64,000 nt of DNA from Ciona intestinalis (taxonomy: Eukaryota; Chordata; Ascidiacea; Phlebobranchia; Cionidae), in contig NC_020167.2 of NCBI RefSeq assembly GCF_000224145.3, positions 4,207,027 through 4,271,026 of the forward strand, in the 5' to 3' direction. The translations under genes were made by a program, and so were the position numbers. Below are positions 11,401 to 22,685 of the stretch, in pieces (the stretch's first letter is position 1; every line of letters begins with the position of its first letter). The notes beneath the pieces are model-generated. The model worked only from the letters and a program-made list of their open reading frames with translations, did no database searches and was not told where the DNA came from.

Positions 11401-13526
11401 TTGTAACGAGAATTTGTGTGGAACGTGGGGAGAGTGGTCACCATCCAATTGCGTCGTGGACTGCTCGGCAACAACTACTAACCAAGGATTCCATCTTGGA
11501 AGTGTAAACCGGACAAGAGAGTGTGCAACATCAAACACAGATAAAGGTATCTTTTTAGGTCAACTGTAATGAGTATATTATGTTACTTTTTTAAAATTTC
11601 TTTTGTATTTCATTTTTATTCCGCATTCAAATACCCTGAAACCAAACTTTATTAAATCCAAAATCAACTTATCAAAAATCATGTTAAGTCGCATATGACT
11701 TATTTCTTTCTTGTTTCAGGGATGCCCGATTGTTACATACACACAAGCTCGTGTCTTTCGGACGTTCAATGCTCAGTTACCGTCACTACAGCAGAATCCT
11801 CAACGGTACCGAACGTACCTGTGTTAGGGGAATGGGGAGCGTGGAGCGAATGTTCGAGTGAAACTTGTGGTTCAGGTGTAAGACGACGTAGCTGGTCTTG
11901 CTTTACACCTCAAGCGTGTGTGGATGTAGAAGATGAAGAAGAAGCATGTGACAATGACCCTTGTGACGTAAGAATTGTATATATGTTATTAAAAGGGATA
12001 TTGATAAGGCCGCAATGTTTTGTGTAATATATACCGATAAAAGAGGTTCCCATTTTAAAATCGAAAAATGAACTTGGTTTTTAAATAGTGCAAAATGCTA
12101 ACGTTAGATTTCCATTCTTAACTGATTGAAGACTTCGTATGTTTCCAGAATTGGTCCCAGTGGTCTAGCGGAGCCTGTAGTGCACGATGCGGGGAAGGCG
12201 TAAGACGAACAAGTCGTCGTTGTCTTGATGACGTCGGAATAATTCCAGTAGTTTGTAATGAACGTAACGAAACTTGCAACGCGGGAGAATGCGGTAAGCA
12301 ATTTTTATAAATAAAAACTTTTAGTCAGTTACGTAATACTATATTTGCATAGATCAAGACGTGGATTTCCTGTTTCTGGTCGACTCATCGGACAAAGTGG
12401 ATGGATGTCCGGCTCTTTTACGTACTGGGTTAACTAAACCTGTAACACCACAGTTCCAAAGCAACGAAAGCACGCCCGTGTATACGAAAATGAAAGAATT
12501 TATGTCATCGTAAGGGAGTGACGTCACATTTCTTCCAACTACGTCATTACACACATTTTTTTGCAGATTGGTGACTGATTGGCGAACGGTAGAAGACTCG
12601 AAGTCCCATGTTGCTGTTCAGCTGTTTAGCGAAGCGTGTAGCCTTTCTTCAGATTACAATTTGAACTTGGTGAAGAAGATAAGCGACAACAACGATAACG
12701 TCACTAGCTATGTAGGGGGGCAATTAGATCTAAAATTCATGTATTATATGATCGTGGACTAACTAAAGCTGCACACAAATCCTATAGCAGGGTAGGGAAA
12801 GATGGAACAACTTTTCGTTCTATTTTCTCGTCCTATTAAGTAGTAAACAAAGAACATTCAAAGAAATATCAAACCATATCCTCATGAATTTTCGTCGTTA
12901 AATGTTTAAAACACGATCAGGATAATTAGATGTTACGTGCTATAGATTTGTGTATTTGATGCAACATGTTCGAAAATTGACTAAATCTGCATACAAATCC
13001 CATACTAAACCGAGGACATATCATTCATGCGTATTAATTTTTAGATTGATTCCATCAACTACTTATGTGGTGATCCGTGGTTAGACTGGGCATTACGATG
13101 CACGCAACGTAAGGTCCTTACGTCATCATACGGCGACAGATCTAACGTCCCGAACGTGATGATTGCATTAGTGAGCGCCATTCCACGAGCTTACCGCCCA
13201 TCAAGTAGGTTACATTTATACAAAATATCAACAATAATGTGTTTTTTTTAAGATATCGAAAACGATGTGTTTTTTTTTTCAATTTAGATTTTCTCCTTTC
13301 GACTCTGTCGTCCAGTATAAAGCGAAGAGGTGTCACCATCATCACCGTAACTGTAACCCCAAACTCGCGCATGAGCGCCCTCTCGCGACAGAAACACGTT
13401 GAAATGATGCGAACGCTTGCATGCCAATCCACCAGCGGAGCATGCCCGAACTATATTGGTTCAATATGGGACGGTGGATCCCCGGCACAGAGAATACGGG
13501 ATGCACTCCGAGCAGCGAACCCGTAA
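5448..13526 (+). CDS. Secreted trefoil / thrombospondin type-1 / von Willebrand A multidomain protein (about 984 aa)
   Basis: Fourteen exons: 5448-5562, 7772-7939, 8560-8700, 9000-9149, 9573-9732, 9816-9977, 10253-11008, 11338-11546, 11720-11967, 12149-12293, 12353-12509, 12567-12711, 13045-13204, 13288-13526. All phases fit. Order: signal peptide (hydrophobic LFALFTSLWAVLLIHTTAG); two trefoil domains with the CxxxGCCY/F core (ATCEQAGCCYD, YACERIGCCFD); then about eight TSP1 repeats with WxxW and CSxTCG-type motifs (WSQWLAWSTCTSTCGRGVRR, WSDWTAWTDC, WSPWTGWSRCSTSCGPG, WGAWSECSSETCGSGVRRR, WSQWSSGACSARCGEGVRR). A Thr/Pro-rich linker of about 90 residues, likely O-glycosylated, lies in exon 7. 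The C-terminus is a vWA domain starting DVDFLFLVDSSDK. The donor of exon 12 (TAT before GTAGGG) is my choice; a later GT is possible. No membrane helix is seen, so an extracellular matrix, mucus or hemolymph adhesion role is inferred. No vertebrate orthologue recognised. Confidence 0.85.
5563..7771. other. First intron of the trefoil/TSP1 gene
   Basis: A 2.2-kb intron, AT-rich, with no supported gene or repeat of the families named here. Open frames inside it are short and lack coding-like neighbours. Confidence 0.6.
8702..8752. repeat. TA/TG microsatellite
   Basis: ATATATATGTGTGTGTGTGT followed by a second TG run, directly after the donor of the second trefoil exon. Confidence 0.8.
8766..8895 (-). 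repeat. tRNA-type SINE, tail-side fragment
   Basis: Shares ACCAGCTTACGAGTT, AAGTATGTTACTTTGTGGG and ATTTGGACAACCCA with the longer copies at 16468-16728 and 54904-55440; the tRNA-like head is missing. Confidence 0.55.
9326..9520 (+). repeat. TA-MITE copy 4
   Basis: Full-length member in the intron after the first TSP1 exon. Confidence 0.8.
10032..10232 (-). repeat. TA-MITE copy 5
   Basis: Full-length, reverse orientation, in the intron before the large TSP1/Thr-rich exon. Confidence 0.8.
12785..12946 (-). repeat. TA-MITE copy 6, one end lost
   Basis: Reverse-oriented copy in a vWA intron; stops inside the internal region, so the second terminal repeat is missing. Confidence 0.7.
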
Positions 13527-14257
13527 CAACACTTTTTCATATTGCGTTTTAAATCCTGTTTCTAGCATATACTTTAGCGCATACGCCTTTACCACTTTAC
13601 CCGTTATATGTGTAGTAGCATGGCGCATGGGGGAAGACGGAACACCTTTATCACATATCGTGTTTTAACAACGGTCTTTGGGAGTCGTGAAAATACGGGT
13701 TCAGAATCCTCGGACTGTTCTTGGTTACTACCATATAGAATGATGTCCGTCTTCCCCACCCTACTAAATATATACACACATACTTCGTAATATCTCGTGG
13801 CAAAATATCAGCATTGTGCCCACGATGAGGGGAATTTGTAAAATGTGAATTATTCACAGTATAACAATCAATGTATTTTCCGCGCAATAACACGAAGCAA
13901 GGTTGAGTAACCACAGCCAACAATGCAACTGCCATACTTTTTAGCTGTTTGAAGAAACAGTTCATATTTACTGTGTGTGTTTTCCGTGGATACCGTGAGA
14001 AATAGAATACTGAGGTTAGAAGTTAAATATCTTCGGAATGAATGACGTTTAAATCCTGTTTTTTTTTTCTCGCTAGAACTCCATTTCAGAATAAGAATAG
14101 CGCCTTCTAAGATTCTAGGAAGAGTTAGCAGCTTTCAGAAAGCAAATTCTTAACAACATATATGACTTTAACCACCAAGCGAATATGGTCAAAATGTTTC
14201 AGAAGTGAAAATAAGGACTCAATGACGCACCCCGCGAGGCGTCACGACAGTAAATGT
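13527..14257. other. Convergent 3' ends (TSP1 gene and SLC30A9)
   Basis: About 730 bp between two stop codons facing each other. Contains one shortened TA-MITE (13620-13770); nothing else recognised. Confidence 0.6.
13620..13770 (+). repeat. TA-MITE copy 7, internally shortened
   Basis: Both ends recognisable (GGGGGAAGACGGAACACCTT and CCGTCTTCCCCACCCTACTA), about 40 bp of the middle absent. Confidence 0.7.
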
Positions 14258-17200
14258 TCATAACACCTCAAGGTCAATATGACGTAGGTCAGGGTTCTTT
14301 TTCTTGAGTTCGCTCTCAATACGATCGACATGAACACCCAGCGTGTCAATCACGTGCTCACCGTAGCGTGAAATAAGTATTTCTAGCTCCTCCTGCGGAA
14401 AATAGAATTCCAACAAATATAATAATAATAAAAACGTTTTTAGTGTCTTCGATTACGGCAGCGAAAATTTAAAAATATTTTAAACGAAAAGACAAGATAT
14501 AGCGACAAACAACAGTTGTAAAACAGGCTTACAGTTAAAAACATATTTACATTTAAATAAAAAAAATCAGCGTGGTCGCTACACCTAAATTTTAAAAAAC
14601 CTAAGCTTTTTTACCAAGGTTTGTACTGCGTGTATTTCCTGCAACATATTTTCCATGTCCACCGATGCGAGATATGCTCGGGTGATTTCGCGCCCATCAA
14701 AGTCAATCTCAGCTTTGAACTTGAATTCTTCCGAGCTTAGTTGCGTGGCTTTGACATCGTATACACCTCTGTGGGAATAACAGTAATGCTGCAGTTAAGC
14801 ACACGAAAATATGCATAATATGTTTTACGCCATAATGGACAAACAGTAGAAACACGTAGTAAAAATACCAAATCAGAATTAATGTCACTCGCCTGTCGCA
14901 GCAACAACAGTCGTATGACGTGGGTGCCATGTCTGCTTACGAGTTTAGTAGGTAATGTTTTATAATTTTATTAATTTTCTTTGTATAGCTGATAATTTTG
15001 ACATGTAGTGACCATTGGGTTGGAGTTTTTAGCAATGGCCGTAAAGCGTCTTACCGCACAAGGACACAGACACTCATAATGATAACAATTAAAGTCCTGC
15101 GTACAAAATAGGAATAGCGCTACCATGCGGCAGTCACCTGATCACTGCGTCATCTTCCAACATTTCCTGCAACTCTTCCAACCTGCTTGGTGGAATCGAT
15201 CGACCAATCAGAGCGTTCGCATTTGACGTCACTAGAAAAGTTGCCACGCCCCCAAGCAACCCACCAATCATGATTGAGCCAACAGCATCAAATAAAACGT
15301 TCCCTGGAAAAATGAAAGAATTTTAACTATTTAATCTAGCGTGGCAAGTTCTGTTTGTTCTGTTTCATACACCTCGTGCTCACTTACGAGTAACCACGTA
15401 TGTAAATTTTTTTTCTATTGCTTTTTAGCTGACACTTTGTACAACCAGTAACAAAACGTTGTGTTAGTTAGTTAGAGCAACTGCCATTAGGACCACTGAA
15501 AAAAGAGATAATGTTTTACTATATCGTCACTAACCGGTGTAATAAGTTAACGCAATCGCTGATCCAGCTATCCCAACCCCCATCACTGCAGCCGAGTCTT
15601 CAAGAAGAACAACATTCGTACTCGGGTCGCGTGATTCTTTCACTATGATGTCATAAATATTATTCTTAGAAAAAAAATGTTTAACACTCATATACCTACC
15701 ATACTCCCAAAACGAGAGCTCGTATTTTTTAGCGTTTCTTCTCGTTTCATTTACTGCAAGCGCCAGAGAGGCGGACTCCATAACTGCTGCACCGAGAAGA
15801 ACGCTAAAGGACTAAAAAGGAATTATAAGGATCAAGAAATGTTTAAAATCAACTGATTGATATTCAACTGATATTTCCTTGTTGATAATTGAATTAAACT
15901 AAAATGAAAACTGTTGTAAAGGATCTAGTGCTATGAAAATGTAACAGATAGAATTCAACTTCAACCAATTTTTGTATTAGAGATATGTATTTCGCCTAAA
16001 TGGCATCGTCAGTCTCTTATTCAAATGGATTTTTTTGGGTTTCTTATCTTCTTTTAAAATAACTTTCATTTCCTTGTCTCACCATCATGTTTCCGATCTC
16101 CAGTCCGGATGCTGGGTGAAGGAGTACCTGGATCCCGTGATAAATACTAGCCCCGCATCCAATGCAAAAGATCCCAACCCCGGATATAAGGGACATGATG
16201 TGACGCATGTTTCCGAAGCCATACGGATGCTCCTCATCTGCTTTCTAAAACATATCAGAAAAATTGTTTAAGAATTAAAATTTTGCAGTTTTTGCTGATA
16301 TGATCTTTGTAGCAGAAAGTATGGATATGTAACACATTGAAAACTGTGTCAGTCGCTATTAAAACTTAAAATCAACAACAATATGACTGCTTTAATATTG
16401 AATGAATAAAAGAATGTAACTTAGTTAATCCTCGCATGGCCAGATAACGACAGTCGTAAAACAGGGGTGTTCTGTTTCATACACCTCATGCCAGCCTACA
16501 AGTTATCAAGCATGTTATTAGGTAAATATTTTTTTGGAATTTTTCCTTTTTTTCGTTTATGTGTGACTGATATTTGGACAACCCATGAGTGACCACTGGG
16601 TTGGAGCAATTGCCTTTAAGTGTATTGCCCAAGGACACATACGCCCACAATGGTAGCAGCGACAAGCCGTGAACCCATTACCTCTGGCTTACAGAAAGGC
16701 GTGCTTATCATTTTGCCATGGTGGCGGACTTACCCCACAGTACTAATATTACAATTACCTTCAGTGATTCATTGATTCCCCACAAGAGAAGAAGTTGGTT
16801 GCAGGTATCAGCAAGTGAATGAAGAGTCTCCGAGAACATACTTGCCGACCCCGTGCTTAGGAAGCAACCAAGCTTGAAGAAACAAATTAATCCATTGCTA
16901 AAAAACAAGATAATATGAAGTACTTTAACAAATCTTACTATACCAATACACTCCTTTATACAAAGTTGAAACAGTTTTCTGAAAAAAAAAAAAACGAAGA
17001 CGGTGGTTACTAGTTAAAACCTAAATATTCTTCGTATATAACAAGAGTAATTACTACACCAATACATTGATGCATTCATAAGTGAAAGTTCTCTAAAAAC
17101 AAAAAAAAACAAAGTACTTTAGTACAGACCCTCAATTCCTTCATGCAATTAGAGTGTAATTACTAAACAGCTAGAAAACAAGGCATATAACAAAACTACA

Positions 17201-18878
17201 AGAAAAAATTTATTTATGTAAAAAAACTGATGAACTAAATAGCTATAAAACAAGGCACATAACAAGACTAATTTTTAAAATAACAAACGTACGCAGCCGC
17301 AGCAAACGCCACCACACGGCCTGGACCTCCACTTAACAATCCTTTGTATTGTGACATCACAGGGCCATTATCAGATTGAGACATCGGAAATTGAAGTTTC
17401 TGCCGACGTTTTACTTCGAGACGTTTTAATCGTTTTCTTTCACGTTCCAGTGCTTCTTTACTTCCCCATACCTACAAAAAAAGTAAATGGGTCAAAATTA
17501 TGAAGAATTTGTAGTTTTGAAGAAAATCTAATAACCTTATATATTAGGGATTTGATTCTATGAAAAAACACTATTGTCAGGGGTGCCAGTGAAGCAATAA
17601 TGAGCCTTAGTTATCCTTGCATGATGTCACAGGTGTGGTATAAGGTAAACATAACGTGCCAAGCAGAACTTTTATGAGAATACATGACAAAAACCAAGGT
17701 TAAACAGGGTACCATTGAAAATTAATAAATATAAATGGTTTTGTTTGTCTGCTAGGTGTAGCGACTAGCGACCACGTTTATTTTCTTCCAACTAAATGTA
17801 AATATGTTTTTAACTGTAAGCGAGTTTTTAACAACTGTTGTTAATTTTTTGTCGCTATATCCTACCTTTTCAATTATTTTAAATCTTCGCTACCGTGATC
17901 GAAGAGACAAATAAAGTTAATAGTATTACCACCTTTGTAGACAAAATTCTGATTATCAATACTTCTGAATCAGCCCACCTCAATTGCCTTTTTCTCAACA
18001 TCTCGCTCCAGATAAACATGGATGGGAGCGTTGGATGCGTACGGACTCCTCACTCGTATTTGTCTCAATTCTTCGAGATCACTAGGAGGCAGCATATACT
18101 CCTGCATTGCCCTCACTGCAGTTATTGTGTTGTTATCCGTGTACTTCTTGGTGTAATCTCTTCGTTTTAGCATGTAAGTTTTCATCTTGGATACTATGGT
18201 TGATTTATCTGTATTACAAAAACTTCATAAAACATAAGAAAATATATATATGTTTTTAAACATAAGAAAATATATATGTTTTTAAACATAAGAAAATATA
18301 TATGTTTTTAAACATAAGAAAATATATATGTTTTTCTTTAAAATAATGTTGATTGCAACCTATAGTTTAAGAATTCAAGATAAAATTTTACAGCAAGAAC
18401 AAAAACATCTGAAAGTTAGTGTTTGGTATTCTGATAAATACAAGATGACAGCAAATACTATAGTCATATAACATGTTAAAAAAAGCAATATTAAACAGAG
18501 AGTGCAGAAAGGATAAGGTATGTAATAAAGTGTGGAATCTTTCCAAATCTTACACGACCATCATACTCCCCTGAACGCCAACCAATGACCCCAAGATATA
18601 GATCTTAAACTAATCTTCAACGAAATACCTTCTTTTTTATTTGTAGCATCTAATTCCTTATCTTCAGTCACAGTTTCCGTTTTAGATTCAGATTTTGTTG
18701 TTTCAGTTTGAAGAATTCTTGACGAAACATGAAGACTTCGAGAATTGAATGAATCTAAAGTTGTTTTCCACATTGAAGGTGTCTTTTTGTATGTCACTTG
18801 GTGGCAGAAGCGAGGACAGAAAAACTGAGTTTTCCAGAATTTCGAGCCAATAAGTTTTCTACAGACTGGTCTGATCAT
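14258..18878 (-). CDS. SLC30A9: Zinc transporter 9 (SLC30A9/ZnT9), mitochondrial zinc exporter
   Basis: Ten coding exons on the minus strand: 18878-18629, 18208-17979, 17471-17293, 16897-16759, 16244-16083, 15811-15700, 15642-15535, 15303-15138, 14768-14615, 14392-14258; about 544 aa against 568 in human. Near-identical stretches to the vertebrate protein include LKRRDYTKKYTDNN, SDLEELRQIRVRSP, GSASMFSETLHSLADTCNQ (the HxxxD metal site of the second helix), HPYGFGNMRHIMSLISGVG, ESRDPSTNVVLLEDSAAVMG, KAEIDFDGREITRAYL and RHIDLEVL at the end. The N-terminus MIRPVCRKLIGSKFWKTQF is basic and fits a mitochondrial presequence. Family knowledge: exports zinc from the mitochondrial matrix; also described as a nuclear-receptor coactivator. 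The start at 18878 follows an acceptor by 11 bases. The intron between 15642 and 15700 is only 57 bp. Confidence 0.95.
14446..14589 (-). repeat. Intronic repeat, inverted partner of 17753-17906
   Basis: In the last SLC30A9 intron. Read in reverse it matches the other copy over about 150 bp (TAGGTGTAGCGACCACG ... AAATATGTTTTTAACTGTAAG ... GTCGCTATAT). Confidence 0.75.
15011..15108 (-). repeat. tRNA-type SINE fragment
   Basis: Matches the middle of the SINE (TGACCATTGGGTTGGAG ... AAGGACACAGACACTCAT) in an SLC30A9 intron. Confidence 0.5.
15343..15412 (-). repeat. tRNA-type SINE tail fragment
   Basis: TGTTCTGTTTCATACACCTC and CTTACGAGTAACCACGTATG match the tail side of the SINE. Confidence 0.5.
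16468..16728 (-). repeat. tRNA-derived SINE, nearly complete
   Basis: Read in reverse: a tRNA-like head with A-box-like ATGGCAAAATGATAAGC and B-box-like GGTAATGGGTTCACGGC, then a body ending GAAACAGAACA. Lies in an SLC30A9 intron and shares the body with the copy at 54904. Confidence 0.65.
17753..17906 (+). repeat. Intronic repeat, inverted partner of 14446-14589
   Basis: In the intron between exons 2 and 3 of SLC30A9. Opposite orientation to its partner, so the pre-mRNA could fold into a long imperfect duplex. Confidence 0.75.
18230..18335. repeat. Minisatellite, 26-bp unit x 4
   Basis: Four near-identical units AAACATAAGAAAATATATAT + GTTTTT; the first is 2 bp longer. Each unit is partly self-complementary. 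In the first coding intron of SLC30A9. Confidence 0.9.
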
Positions 18879-18889
18879 ATTGTATAAAG

Positions 18890-18905
18890 CTGTAAAAAAT
18901 ACAAA
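18890..18905 (-). promoter_or_regulatory. Acceptor 11 bases before the SLC30A9 start (possible SL acceptor)
   Basis: Read in reverse, TTTTTTACAG ends right before CTTTATACAATATG. It is a good acceptor with no clear upstream exon, in a gene lying 438 bp behind another on the same strand. Confidence 0.45.
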
Positions 18906-19315
18906 TCTAAATTTCAAACTAAAAAACCTAAATTTCAATTATTCTGATTCAATAAAACCTTTCATTTTTAACAGAAAACTAAACTGTCCATTTTTAATAC
19001 CTACAGTGCAAACATTGAGAGTGGCCACAGGGCTTACACATAGCAGAGAAAACAGAAACATAATGACTTAATCAGAGTAGTAAAAAGCTAAACAGCTGTC
19101 ATTACTCATTAGTGTAATGTCATAAATATAAACAATGTAAGATCTGCGCAGTAATAACACAACAAATAATATCTGCACATGTTTGATTGATTGATTACTA
19201 ACATAACAAACCATTTATGATTTGTTGAAAAATCTATGTCAATGAGAGCAAACGGTTGATTTAAAATACCGGAGTCGATTTCCTACCTGAAGTATTAACA
19301 AAAGTAAATAAGAAT

Positions 19316-20446
19316 TCACAGTGACAGTTTCTCCAGCCTTAAATTTTCAGGTAGTTTCATATTAAGATCATCAACTAAAAGCAAGGTTTGTTCCAGGTTC
19401 ATACGAACTCGGTTTAACGTGGTTGAAATATCGTCCACTTTCCTAGAATGTTCTGCGTGCTTTGCAAATGCGCGTTGCCGCTCTGTAAGATGGAGCATCA
19501 CAGAAACACCAACTTTGTCAACTTCCTGTTAAGCAGTGGAAACTTTTTAAGGGTTAATTTTAGGTGAACTAAGTAATGCTTAATAAAGGCAGCTTGAAGA
19601 GTAGTTTATTTTTTTTATTTAAAAGAAATCTTAGGTTGCCTGATATGCCATGTCATAGGACTGCGCCCATATTTATATACAGTTGGAATCAAACTACACC
19701 GAAACATAACTGTGCAAAAAAATGCTAGGTTTTAAAATATGTTAGACTAAACTATGTTCAGGTATAAATGCCACTTCTACTTGTTCCTGTTAGTTTAAAC
19801 TAGCAACTCCTACTTTTATTTTTGCGACCAGTGACTGTTGGTCAAAGCTCACAGCAGTAGCACACTGGTTCAAATGATCCTGTAGTCTTGCACAGACTTT
19901 TAAACAAGCGCGAACGTCCAAAGAACCACTAAGATCAGCAGTCAGAGGGCGAGAATCAGGTACGGTTAGTGAGTTTGGCAAGAGAGGTTGAAACTTCGGA
20001 CACAATCCCAACTTAGTTAGGTTTTCTTCAAGCTGAAAGGTTTTGTTTTAATAGCCAAAAACTTTTTGATTGTAACAATTAAAAAAAACAAAAAACCTAA
20101 GTGCTAAAAAAGTTTATGCTTGAAAATGCTTTCTGATTATCACAAAAGAAATTTAGTAATGCAAAATCTATATGCATGTTATTTTTATTTTATTACTAAT
20201 AGGGTCGTCACTATGTTTAAAGTTTTGACAAAATTATAGCCTATCTTCGGAGCTAACAGTTTCAATGCCCACATATACAAACACTAAGCAACATATTTTA
20301 AAAACATATTACACCACCTGATCCTTTGGTTCTTCTTTCTTGTTTTGCACAACAACAATACCTTTGTTTTTATTAGGAACTACTTCAGGTTCAGAGTTAG
20401 TTGATACGTTTCCTTTGTTTGGTAGCGTGCTCTGCTCATTACCCAT
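19316..20446 (-). CDS. BORCS5: BLOC-1-related complex subunit 5 (BORCS5, myrlysin)
   Basis: Three exons 20446-20318, 20032-19814, 19525-19316; about 185 aa against 196 in human. The start MGNEQSTLP keeps the N-myristoylation signal (human MGSEQS). Conserved stretches: GIVVVQ, FQPLLPNSL, LQDHLNQCATAVSFDQQSLV and a C-terminal helical region ERQRAFAKHAEHSRKVDDIS ... LEQTLLLVDDLNMKLPE. Family role: the myristoylated subunit that ties BORC to the lysosome membrane and recruits Arl8/kinesin for outward movement. It lies 364 bp behind C7orf25 and 438 bp ahead of SLC30A9 on the same strand, with an acceptor about 50 bases before the start, which fits an operon-like arrangement. Confidence 0.93.
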
Positions 20447-20498
20447 GCTTAACACATTATATTTACTAAGTTCATGCCTATCTATTATATGTGTGAAT

Positions 20499-20512
20499 CT
20501 GCAATAGATCTA
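20499..20512 (-). promoter_or_regulatory. Acceptor upstream of BORCS5 start (possible SL acceptor)
   Basis: Read in reverse, ATCTATTGCAG lies 52 bases before the start codon in the short gap after the C7orf25 stop. Confidence 0.35.
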
Positions 20513-20809
20513 AGATTAGGTTCATTTTTAAACTAAACTGTTTATGAACACAGGAAAAACGGCTCAGCAAAGGAATAATTGCAATTTAAACGTATTTAGC
20601 AACAATTAAGAAGAGAAGGTAACACAAGGTATTAGAATAAACAGCAGATGCAAATAATGTGAAGTAAAGTAAGAAAATCAACACTACAAAATATCTTTTG
20701 CAGGCCTATACATAAAATTCAGTCAAAAAGGAAACAAAGTTGTCATATTAAACAAAAACAATAAAGGCAGAATGGCCCCAATACAGTGTAATGGTTTACA
20801 AACAATGTC

Positions 20810-22647
20810 CTACACAATCGGCTCATTACATAATATTGCATCTTTTTCCTTGTTTTCAGTAAGTGCTCTTGCATCATGAATAAACACAGAATACTGAACA
20901 CCATTTTGTGAGGCTGCTCTTACATAGCCAGTGTTTGCAGTGACCGTTGTAGCTTTATGGTAGTCACCACTTCCAAATATTACCTACAAGTTTTTGTATA
21001 TTAGGTTCATAATACAACTTTTTTTGCAGAAATTGCAAAATTCAAATACAGTTTTACAATAGTATTTTATTAACTTCTAGAAACCAAGAATTTAACTATA
21101 TGCCATAACAGGCCTAAAACTATTATGGACTTTAAAATGTGTTCAATTTAAGTAGCCTACAACCATAAAATAAGCTAAACAATAACTTACTTTTGATCTT
21201 TTATTGATTTTTCCACTTGACTTCAAGTTTAAAGTTCTATGAGACATAATATCAGGGACCACTGATATTTTTTTTAACAACGCTTCTGTCCTTTCTTTTT
21301 CATTGGGACCACCAATGGTGGCAACAATGGTTTGAAAGCTTTTTACCGCTGTTTCGCAGACAATCAGCTTCTTATTTTTTAAAAATTCATTCAATTTCGG
21401 CAAAACTGGGTTTTCTCTCTCCTGCCTTGCTTGTTCATCCAACACAGGGATTCCATATTTATAATAATTCCCACCATTGCATAGATTTGACACCAAAGAT
21501 AGGAGAGTCGTAATGTCCAAGTTGGCTGTTAAAACTTCTGGAAAATTTTCATGTTTTGAACTGAGCAAGGATTGACTAGAATTTGACCGCATATCGTCAA
21601 AGTTTTGTTCTAAATATTCCTTTATTAGAATCGTTTTTACTTCAACATGATGACCCTTTTCCTCCTCATCTTCCGAGGAGCCAAAGTCTTCTTCCTCGAA
21701 CCCAGACACTACTTCTCCATCAACAAGTATTCCAAGCTTGTCCAATTTCCGACCTAACTCTGCCGGCAAGCCATGAGCAAACCGGAAAATTATCCTTGGA
21801 GGTTTGAAGTCTACATGATTCTGATCCGCAGCATCCACAAAATGTTCCGCAACATCCATCAAACTCCGATCTCCAAACTGACCTTGACCGAGCATTGATG
21901 AATGCAAAGCAGATGCATTACGTGCAATTACTTTCACCCAAACATGTCCTTTGTTGGCCACAATATCAATGCAAATCGATTGCCTAAAAAGTGAATGAAT
22001 GAATGTATCTTACTTTATCCTCTTGTGGCCGCAAAACGAAAGTATTATTCGTTTAATACAGGTTGCACAACCTTTCGTTTAGGTCATTTGCTTATTTAAT
22101 ACAAGTTGCACAACCTTTATGTCATGTTATGCTAAAAAAACAAGGGACTAAAAAGCCAACACATTATAGGTTAGCGCATGATGAAGCTGTAGCAGGTGGA
22201 TTCTTCACTAGCGCATATCCTTGTACATATTTTTAAGAAAATTGGTCAAATACTTACTGTGTTTCCAGAGGGTCATCTTTTGGAACATAGTTGACATTAA
22301 GTAGCACAGAAGAAATACGAAAAACTCCCACATCTTCCACAGCATCTATTGTAGCAGTCAAACTCGTGAGGTTTGTGCTTATGAGGTGACTTTGTTTAAA
22401 TACGACTTTTCCATCTTTCAATTTCTCCAAAAACCTTTAATACAACAGCAAATTTGCATTAAATAACACATGAGCGATTAGTAGAGACTATTGGTGCAAA
22501 ACGTTACCGAATTTCCGATTTAATGCGATTGGCCAACTTTAACGAACCTTCCAAATGGGTTCCGTCTTTTTTGAAACTGTTCACTCTTTCTAACAAGTGT
22601 TCTGCTTCAGATAATCTAACCAAAATGGCCTCTAAATCCATATTCAT
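20810..22647 (-). CDS. C7orf25: UPF0415 protein (C7orf25 orthologue)
   Basis: Four exons 22647-22508, 22434-22258, 21983-21191, 20983-20810; about 427 aa against 421 in human. Matches along the whole length: [132 protein letters not shown] and [13 protein letters not shown]. The family (DUF1308) has no firmly established function that I know. It is the first gene of a three-gene same-strand row. Confidence 0.93.
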
Positions 22648-22668
22648 ATGCAGGTAACCGGCTAAAGG

Positions 22669-22685
22669 CTAAGATAAAAGAAATA
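22669..22685 (-). promoter_or_regulatory. Acceptor upstream of C7orf25 start
   Basis: Read in reverse, TTTCTTTTATCTTAG ends 21 bases before the start codon; either a 5' intron or an SL acceptor. Confidence 0.35.
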
